DNA of 64,000 nucleotides, from the NCBI RefSeq assembly GCF_030704535.1, contig NC_081818.1, forward strand, positions 9,413,501 to 9,477,500, in the 5' to 3' direction. Each line of letters begins with the position of its first letter. Within the stretch, counting starts at the first letter, position 1. Made by a program: the position numbers and the translations under genes. This document shows, in pieces, positions 58,740 through 64,000 of this stretch. A model generated the notes under the pieces. It had not been told where the DNA came from. It did no database searches and was given only the letters and a program-made list of their open reading frames with translations. Source of the DNA: Vitis vinifera (lineage: Eukaryota > Streptophyta > Magnoliopsida > Vitales > Vitaceae).

Positions 58740-60840
58740 AAAAATTATTAAATTACTTAATATACTTAAAAATAATAAATTATTTATATTTAAAAATATA
58801 CTTAAATAATAAATTATTTATATTTAAACTTAAAAATCTAGTATTATTTCAACAAACATAAATAGAAGATATTATAAATGAATATTTGATTTATTAATAA
58901 ATTAATAATCTTAAAATAATAAACTTATATAACATATAAATAATATATAAAATTGTATAATTTATTAATTTAATATATTTAATTTGTTAATTTTTAAGAT
59001 ATTAATTTATTTATATTATGATAAATTTATCTTTATCGAAATAATAATATAGTAGTTAATAACTGAGATTTCAATTATAATATTTTTTTTTTACTTTCCA
59101 ATTTAATTAAAAACTATTAATCACAATTTATGATTGAAATTTTAAAAATATACTTAAATAATAAATTATTTATATTTAAACTTAAAAATCTAGTATTATT
59201 TCAATAAACATAAATTGATAAATAGAAGATATTATAAATGAATATTTGATTTATTAATAAATTAATAATCTTAAAATAATAAACTTATATAATATATAAA
59301 TAATATATAAAATTGTATAAATTATTAATTTAATATATTTACTTTGTTAATTTTTAAGATATTAATTTATTTATATTATGATAAATTTATCTTTATCGAA
59401 ATAATAGTATAGTAGTTAATAACTAAGATTTCAATTATAATATTTTTTTTTTTACTTTCCAATTTAATTAAAAACTATTAATCACAATTTATGATTGAAA
59501 TTTTAAAAATATACTTAAATAATAAATTATTTATATTTAAACTTAAAAATCTAGTATTATTTCAACAAACATAAATAGAAGATATTATAAATGAATATTT
59601 GATTTATTAATAAATTAATAATCTTAAAATAATAAACTTATAGAACATATAAATAATATATAAAATTGTATAATTTATTAATTTAATATATTTAATTTGT
59701 TAATTTTTAAGATATTAATTTATTTATATTATGATAAATTTATCTTTATCGAAATAATAGTATAGTAGTTAATAACTGAGATTTCAATTATAATATTTTT
59801 TTTTTACTTTCCAATTTAATTAAAAACTATTAATCACAATTTATGATTGAAATTTTAAAAATATACTTAAATAATAAATTATTTATATTTAAACTTAAAA
59901 ATCTAATATTATTTCAATAAACATAAATTGATAAATAGAAGATATTATAAATGAATATTTGATTTATTAATAAATTAATAATCTTAAAATAATAAACTTA
60001 TATAACATATAAATAATATATAAAATTGTATAAATTATTAATTTAATATATTTAATTTGTTAATTTTTAAGATATTAATTTATTTATATTATGATAAATT
60101 TATCTTTATCGAAATAATAGTATAGTAGTTAATAACTGAGATTTCAATTATAATTTTTTTTTTACTTTCCAATTTAATTAAAAACTATTAAATCACAATT
60201 TATGATTGAAATTTTAAAAATATACTTAAATAATAAATTATTTATATTTAAACTTAAAAATCTAGTATTATTTCAACAAACATAAATTGATAAATAGAAG
60301 ATATTATAAATGAATATTTGATTTATTAATAAATTAATAATCTTAAAATAATAAACTTATATAACATATAAATAATATATAAAATTGTATAAATTATTAA
60401 TTTAATATATTTAATTTGTTAATTTTTAAGATATTAATTTATTTATATTATGATAAATTTATCTTTATCGAAATAATAGTATAGTAGTTAATAACTGAGA
60501 TTTCAATTATAATTTTTTTTTTTACTTTCCAATTTAATTAAAAACTATTAAATCACAATTTATGATTGAAATTTTAAAAATATACTTAAATAATAAATTA
60601 TTTATATTTAAACTTAAAAATCTAGTATTATTTCAACAAACATAAATTGATAAATAGAAGATATTATAAATGAATATTTGATTTATTAATAAATTAATAA
60701 TCTTAAAATAATAAATTTATATAACATATAAATAATATATAAAATTGTATAATTTATTAATTTAAGATATTTAATTTTTTAATTTTTAAGATATTAATTT
60801 ATTTATATTATGACAAATTTATCTTTAACAAAATAATAAC
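58740..60840. repeat. Satellite-like tandem array, about 360-bp unit, six copies
   Basis: The anchor aagatattaatttatttata begins at 58996, 59356, 59709, 60069, 60428 and 60788 (spacing 360, 353, 360, 359, 360). Units are very AT-rich and nearly identical; variants include tcaacaaa or tcaataaa and presence or absence of ttgataa. Related monomers, some inverted, occur in the MULE-MITE at 48.6-50.0 kb. Unlike most satellites it is confined between the TIRs of one element. Confidence 0.93.
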
Positions 60841-61006
60841 ATACTCTTAAGCCGTAGTTGTCATATATAGATTTTTTTACAAAATTAGTTAATGAAATTA
60901 ATTACAAAAAGTCTACTACAAAATGTAATTTTTAATAGTTTAATTAAAGTCACAAAAAATATCCACTAAACATTAATATAGTGGAAAATAAAAAACATAT
61001 ATAATC

Positions 61007-61237
61007 TCACATGCCTCCATAAGGAGAAAACCTATGTGTAACTGGTACTCTCTTCCTTTTTGGACGCCCCTCTCTAACTGTAGCAGGTACTGCATGTGAC
61101 ACATGAAGAACATCTGTCTGTGATGGGGCTAGAGCTGGAAATAGAGGTGGTGGAGGAGGTAGCAATCTAGGTCGACGTAAGCCCCGCCAACCCCTCGGAA
61201 TGACTGGCGGTAAATCTAGCTGAGTAGATGTGTCAAT
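61007..61237 (-). CDS. Possible last exon of an unidentified element gene, proline-rich
   Basis: An open frame of 77 codons follows an attagtgcag acceptor and ends in a stop: IDTSTQLDLPP, RLLPPPPPLFPAL, VREGRPKRKRVPVTHRF and SPYGGM. It is proline-rich, then basic. No upstream exon was identified between here and 63.8 kb on the minus strand, so this may be the remnant of a lost gene. Base composition (GC-rich) differs sharply from the flanking array. Confidence 0.35.
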   Translation of the reverse strand: MDTSTQLDLPPVIPRGWRGLRRPRLLPPPPPLFPALAPSQTDVLHVSHAVPATVREGRPKRKRVPVTHRFSPYGGM

Positions 61238-61259
61238 CTGCACTAATGGTGGATAAGAA

Positions 61260-63130
61260 ATAATACAAAGAAAGTGAAACAGTGACGTGGATGAATTGAC
61301 AATACCTGCTAAAGAAAGGAATTAAATGAAATCCTAAATTACTCTATAAAGTGCATTTAGGTAATTTTGCAGATTTGGCGTTTTTTAATGTTATTAGTAA
61401 AAAATTGGTACTTGAATTGTATTCATAATTTGAAAAGTTTTTTTATTGAAACTTTCTTCTTAAAAGAAGTGTCAATATTTCTAAACTTTCTATTTTATAA
61501 ATTAATCTCTTTTCTCTTAAGTTTCTAGTTTGAGTCTTCAGAATTTTGAAGTCTTTGTTATTAGAAATTTTATCCGAAGGTGTTTCTATAAAGTAGGATG
61601 TTAATTCTAAAAATGGAGTTTTTTTTTTTTTGATTTTATTTTTCAAAGATTTAGGAGTTCTCAAAAATGAACAATAGTCCTAACAAGTTGCTACATAGGT
61701 TAGGTTTGCTTTCCATAATTTTTTTTAGTTTTAAGGGTTCTAAAACTTTATAAATAAAGCTAATGGATGTAAAAGGGGATGATGATTGATGATCCAAAGA
61801 TTTTTATTTTTATTTTTTTATGGGTGCAAATTTTGCAATTTTCATGGTAGGACTTAATTATTTTACTTCTAAGTGAGACTCCTAGGGCCTATGTAAGTTT
61901 GTAAGATTGCTTCTTTATCTTTTTTTTTTCCTATTTTTTATTTTATTTTTTCCCTACTATTATAATTTTATCTTTCTTCTCCTTAAATCTCAAAAGACTA
62001 AAGTCCTAGTCCGCCTATTTGATTATAGAAAACCATCCTAGTGTTGTCAAATATCAAGCAATCAATTACACACAAAATGTAATCACATCATTCAAAAGAT
62101 CACCAACCAAATCACAAATAAAATTTAATGTCAATGAAAGTACGTATTTTCATCTTTTGAATGACTCATAATGATCATGATGATACAATAAGTTTCTTGA
62201 TGAACTTAACACTGTCAAAGAGTTCTAAGCAGGATGAAAAATAAATAAAAAGTGAAACCATGACTAGTTAGCAACTTAGCTTACCTCAAGTGAATCAAGA
62301 TGTTCCAAGGTTTCAATAGTTATATTATTATCATCCATTATTAAGTATTTACTTTGACTTTTACAATCAATATAAAAAACAAACAATAAAACAACTATTC
62401 CAATTCCAAAGTTTCAAATTTCAAACCAACCAACTACCCTTTTGATTTGAATAATTAACAATTACTAGGGTGGGTCCCCTTGTGTTATTCAAAAGCCAGC
62501 AATTATCTAATTGAATTTTTTTTTGATAAATAAAGAGAAATTTTTCTAATTGAAATTTGATAATTGATTAATGAACATCACGCATAACTGTGGTATTATG
62601 TTAACTTGTTATGAAATTAAATAATATTTTTTAACAAAAACAAGATATTAAGTAAATTAGCAATTGAAAATATGAAAATAAAAATAAATAACACTATATT
62701 TTATAAAATTTATTTAAAAGTGAAATATTTAAATATGATATATTTATAAAAATGACTCTACTACACCTTCAAACTTTAATTCTTATATTCATTTATTCAT
62801 TTAAATATTCAAATATATAAATATTTTATAAATTTAGTCATTTACTTAATATCAATAGGAAAATTTAGTAATATTAATATAAATTTAGTAAATTCAGTTA
62901 ATTCCATAGGAAAAGTGATAAGCTGATGTACTAATACCAGAGCAAACCCATAATAATAATTCCATAGGAAAATTTCATAATAATAATATGATAAAATTAT
63001 TTTTATTAATATCTTTTTTTATTTAATCTTTAATTTTATTAAAAAATATAATATATTCTATTAAGATGAGATAAAATTGTTCTCATGATTTGTTTTTTTT
63101 TTTTTAACTCTATTAAATCTAAAAATCAAA
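61260..63130. other. AT-rich interior of the 5.5-kb element
   Basis: No ORF with recognisable motifs. T-rich and A-rich runs only. Confidence 0.5.
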
Positions 63131-63639
63131 ATGCTACCCACTTCTTTCACTCGGGCATGAAGAACCCCTTTTCTGAAGTTGCCTTCCAGCCGCAGAATCC
63201 CTAAAAAAGCCCTTCTCTCACTCTGCCACTCTCAATCCTCGCAGGTACTAATCTAATCATGTTATTATTATTTTTTTTTGCAACCCCCCTTTGATTCCCA
63301 ATAAAATCCATGCCCCATTTGATTTTCGGGAAAATTCATCCTCGTTTGATTTCCGAGAAAATCCATGCAAAACCCCCAAGGAAAACCAAAAAAATTGCCT
63401 TTCTTTTGCTCTTTGTGTTTTCTGGATCCATTTTAGGGGTCTCTTTGCTGTTGTGCCATTGGATTTAAATTTCAAGAACCCTAAATCAAAACTGAGAAAC
63501 GGGAAAAATCAAGAATTTTTTTCTTTCTATTTTCATTCTCGTTTCCCACTTTTCTCAGCATCCAACGGGAAAAATAAAAATACTAACAACACATGATAAA
63601 AAAAACTCAGATCTGAAAAAAATTAACACTAACCTCAAC

Positions 63640-63835
63640 CTCCAACGTCAGTGGCCCACTAGTGGGGCTTGGATTTTTAAGGAAAAATGAGCACGGGCTG
63701 GGAATAGAGAGCAGATCGGATGGAGTTGTAGCTCCAATGTCTCCCTCAGTGGCCCACTGGTGGGCCTAGGGTTTTTAACAAAAAAAACCACACGCAGAGA
63801 ACAGGGGAAGAGAGCAGCTCGGGTGTTTGGGAAAG
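63640..63835. repeat. Two direct repeats near the right TIR
   Basis: cagtggcccactagtggggcttggatttttaa and cagtggcccactggtgggcctagggtttttaa (given here only as anchors cagtggcccact and tttttaa) recur about 100 bp apart. Each is followed by a purine-rich gaga-cagctcgg or gagcagatcgg block. A local duplication inside the element. Confidence 0.6.
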
Positions 63836-64000
63836 TAAAAAATAAAAAGAATAAAAAATTACTTTGTATGTTGACGTGGGCTGAAAAGGGCTATTTTGAA
63901 CATTTGTTTGAAAAGCAGGCCATTCTGAGCATTTTGTTTCAACGGAAGGCTATTTTGACCCATAAGTCTGCTCGCAGCTTTATGTCTGGCTCTGGAAGGA

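Larger units (their letters stand above)
58427..63968. mobile_element. Mutator-like element, 5.5 kb, no transposase recognised, perfect 9-bp target duplication
   Basis: TIRs of about 98 bp: left 58427-58524 starts GAGTTTTGGGTCAAAATGGCC, and right 63968-63870 reversed starts GACTTATGGGTCAAAATAGCC. Both contain AAATG-TCA-AATGG and end near CCACGT. The target duplication tgctcgcag is identical at 58418-58426 and 63969-63977. The interior holds a 38-bp minisatellite, a roughly 360-bp array, one possible last exon (61237-61007) and GC-richer sequence near 63.15-63.83 kb. The empty site survives at about 50,225-50,235 in the duplicate copy. Non-autonomous as far as can be seen. Confidence 0.92.

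Noticed and set aside
1-64000. tRNA, rRNA or organellar insertions
   Set aside because: No cloverleaf, rRNA core or plastid/mitochondrial gene was recognised on reading; a covariance-model scan would be needed to exclude small RNA genes.

Overview
The window is AT-rich nuclear DNA from a dicot plant. Long introns, a large CC-NB-LRR resistance-gene pair of the At4g27190/RPS5-like type and many Mutator-like elements make grapevine (Vitis) or a close relative the best guess. The species call is inference; the gene families are read from the sequence.

Layout. (1) 1-0.7 kb: 3' exons of a minus-strand gene of the TSJT1/aluminium-induced (YGL and LRDR) family, followed by a TRIM-like LTR remnant at 1.1 kb. 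(2) 2.3-17.9 kb: a transposon-rich block. It holds an uninterrupted 465-codon 'putative plant transposon protein' ORF (3.1-4.5 kb), a 305-bp tandem array, a plus-strand FAR1/MULE transposase gene (8.1-10.9 kb, few breaks), and a minus-strand, 15-exon Ulp1-type cysteine protease gene (12.6-16.4 kb) whose catalytic end is intact. Three clusters of AACCGGTT palindromes punctuate the block; the largest lies exactly between the convergent transposase and protease genes. A GC-rich, internally repeated gene fragment closes the block at 17.1-17.7 kb. (3) 17.9-20.4 kb: AT-rich, no gene seen.

(4) 20.7-46.9 kb: two paralogous CC-NB-LRR genes in tail-to-tail orientation. The plus-strand copy (20.7-37.1 kb) is a pseudogene: it has lost the P-loop half of its NB-ARC domain and carries frameshifts and stops, and its long intron holds an old Ty1/copia element. 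The minus-strand copy (46.9-40.0 kb) looks whole: five exons and a predicted 1546-residue protein with all main NB-ARC motifs. An unprocessed MAP65 gene fragment lies between their 3' ends.

(5) 47-64 kb: a gene-poor, AT-rich tract that seems to contain a diverged direct duplication (about 48.07-50.26 kb and 57.38-58.43 kb, continuing at 63.98 kb). Three Mutator-type elements with 9-bp target duplications inserted here: a 1.4-kb non-autonomous element (48,611-50,019), a 6.9-kb near-autonomous MULE (50,372-57,315) encoding a PB1/MULE/SWIM/zinc-knuckle transposase and a GRF zinc-finger membrane protein, and a 5.5-kb element (58,427-63,968) without a recognisable transposase but with a roughly 360-bp satellite-like array.

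Working together: the host genes are a probably functional immune receptor and its dead inverted paralogue; nearly everything else is transposon biology. The most unusual feature is the MuDR-like convergent pairing of a FAR1-type transposase with a Ulp1 protease around a hairpin-rich array.
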